A stretch of 6,875 bases of DNA. Origin: CAZEJK01 sp964512045 (GTDB lineage Bacteria > Acidobacteriota > Thermoanaerobaculia > Thermoanaerobaculales > Sulfomarinibacteraceae). Positions 6,487 through 6,875 of the stretch are shown piece by piece. Made by a program: the position numbers and the translations under genes. The notes beneath the pieces were generated by a model, which ran no database searches, was not told where the DNA came from, and saw only the letters and a list, made by a program, of their open reading frames with translations. The stretch covers positions 1-6,875 of the forward strand of contig CAZEJK010000267.1 in NCBI GenBank assembly GCA_964512045.1, read 5' to 3'. Every line of letters begins with the position of its first letter. Position 1 is the first letter of the stretch.

Positions 6487-6515
6487 AACGTACTCTGGTC
6501 AAATGGGCCTGTCAA
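6487..6515 (-). promoter_or_regulatory. Sigma-70-type promoter for the vWA protein gene
   Basis: On the minus strand a perfect -35 hexamer TTGACA (6510-6515) is followed by a 17-base spacer and the -10 hexamer TACGTT (6487-6492), which keeps the key T, A and final T. Transcription would begin near 6480, giving a leader of about 50 bases that ends in the strong ribosome site at 6437-6444. The optimal spacing, correct orientation and position just ahead of the gene make this a good candidate. Confidence 0.6.
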
Positions 6516-6875
6516 CGCGGCATGGAGGAAGCAGCTGCAGCTGAGCCTCAATCCCAAGTCTTTCTCCAACGTCGTCGTCTCACTCGGTCGGACCAGACAG
6601 CCCAGAGCCACCCACAGCAGTCCGCACAGCCGGTTCCCACGGTGGCGACTCGGCCCGAGGGTGCGTCAGCCTCCGGCCGGCTGCACGGCGGCACTCCAGC
6701 GCGCAGGGCCACGGCCGCGTAGCAGTACGGTTCTCAGCGTTGGCGTTGAGCTGCCCCGCCCGCCCGGTCTCACCCGCAGGAGCCACGACGCCGCAGCCCG
6801 GCTCCGGTCCTGGCCCCGGTCCCGACAGCCGGATCCCGGCCATCCGGCCCCCGGCGGATGCTTCGAATTTTCGAA
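6516..6875. other. Upstream region with no gene I can support
   Basis: About 360 very GC-rich bases lie beyond the vWA promoter. An open frame on the minus strand (6580-6843, 87 codons) has no recognisable domain, a biased Gly/Pro/Arg composition, a poor ribosome site and no hydrophobic or motif structure. Open frames of this size arise by chance at this base composition. Short palindromes such as ctcggcccgag (6649-6659) are present but are not organised into a convincing RNA. The window ends in two TTCGAA sites two bases apart (6862-6875). Confidence 0.4.

Noticed and set aside
5693..6544. 283-codon plus-strand open frame opposite the start of the vWA gene
   Set aside because: Antisense shadow with no recognisable motif; it runs through the promoter and ribosome site of the vWA gene.
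6580..6843. 87-codon minus-strand open frame upstream of the vWA gene
   Set aside because: No domain, signal or ribosome site; composition explained by high GC. Left as unsupported rather than called a gene.
6862..6875. Two TTCGAA palindromes two bases apart at the window edge
   Set aside because: Too short and cut by the window end; could be an operator half but nothing else supports it.

Overview
This is a GC-rich bacterial window. The best guess for the source is an acidobacterium, perhaps of the Thermoanaerobaculia/Holophagae type. The grounds are indirect: a secreted protein whose von Willebrand A (vWA) domains are preceded by an 'xDxxGNxIxxLxxxNFxLxEDG' lead-in like that of acidobacterial VWFA-related proteins, a C-terminal beta-sandwich of a kind I associate with that phylum, and a four-helix-bundle (23S-IVP type) gene bordered by hexamer repeats. 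There is no rRNA or marker gene, so this placement is tentative.

Layout, left to right. (1) 1-720 is a worn strip. It holds a terminator-like hairpin (14-46), then a minus-strand gene (63-323) that keeps the signal peptide and extreme C-terminus of a family 5 ABC-transporter solute-binding protein but lacks the body. Next comes a minus-strand remnant (402-671) of a four-helix-bundle protein that has likewise lost its middle. The second remnant is bracketed by inward-facing inverted repeats built of ATCGNN hexamers (468-500 and 679-712). (2) 757-2477 is a two-gene plus-strand operon: a small DUF3311 membrane protein and a sodium:solute symporter (SSS) family permease, coupled by an ATGA overlap. 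(3) 2513-6430 on the minus strand, convergent with the symporter, encodes a 1305-residue secreted protein. It has an N-terminal signal peptide, a unique N-terminal region, two tandem copies of a [beta-sandwich + lead-in + vWA + Cys-rich tail] module, and a C-terminal beta-sandwich pair. It has its own strong-looking promoter (TTGACA, 17 nt, TACGTT) and an excellent Shine-Dalgarno. (4) 6516-6875 has no gene I can support.

The symporter pair and the vWA protein look like independent transcription units with no evident shared pathway. The most distinctive items are the hexamer-repeat-bounded four-helix-bundle cassette and the internal tandem duplication in the vWA protein. I see no CRISPR array, tRNA, rRNA, transposase or defence system here.
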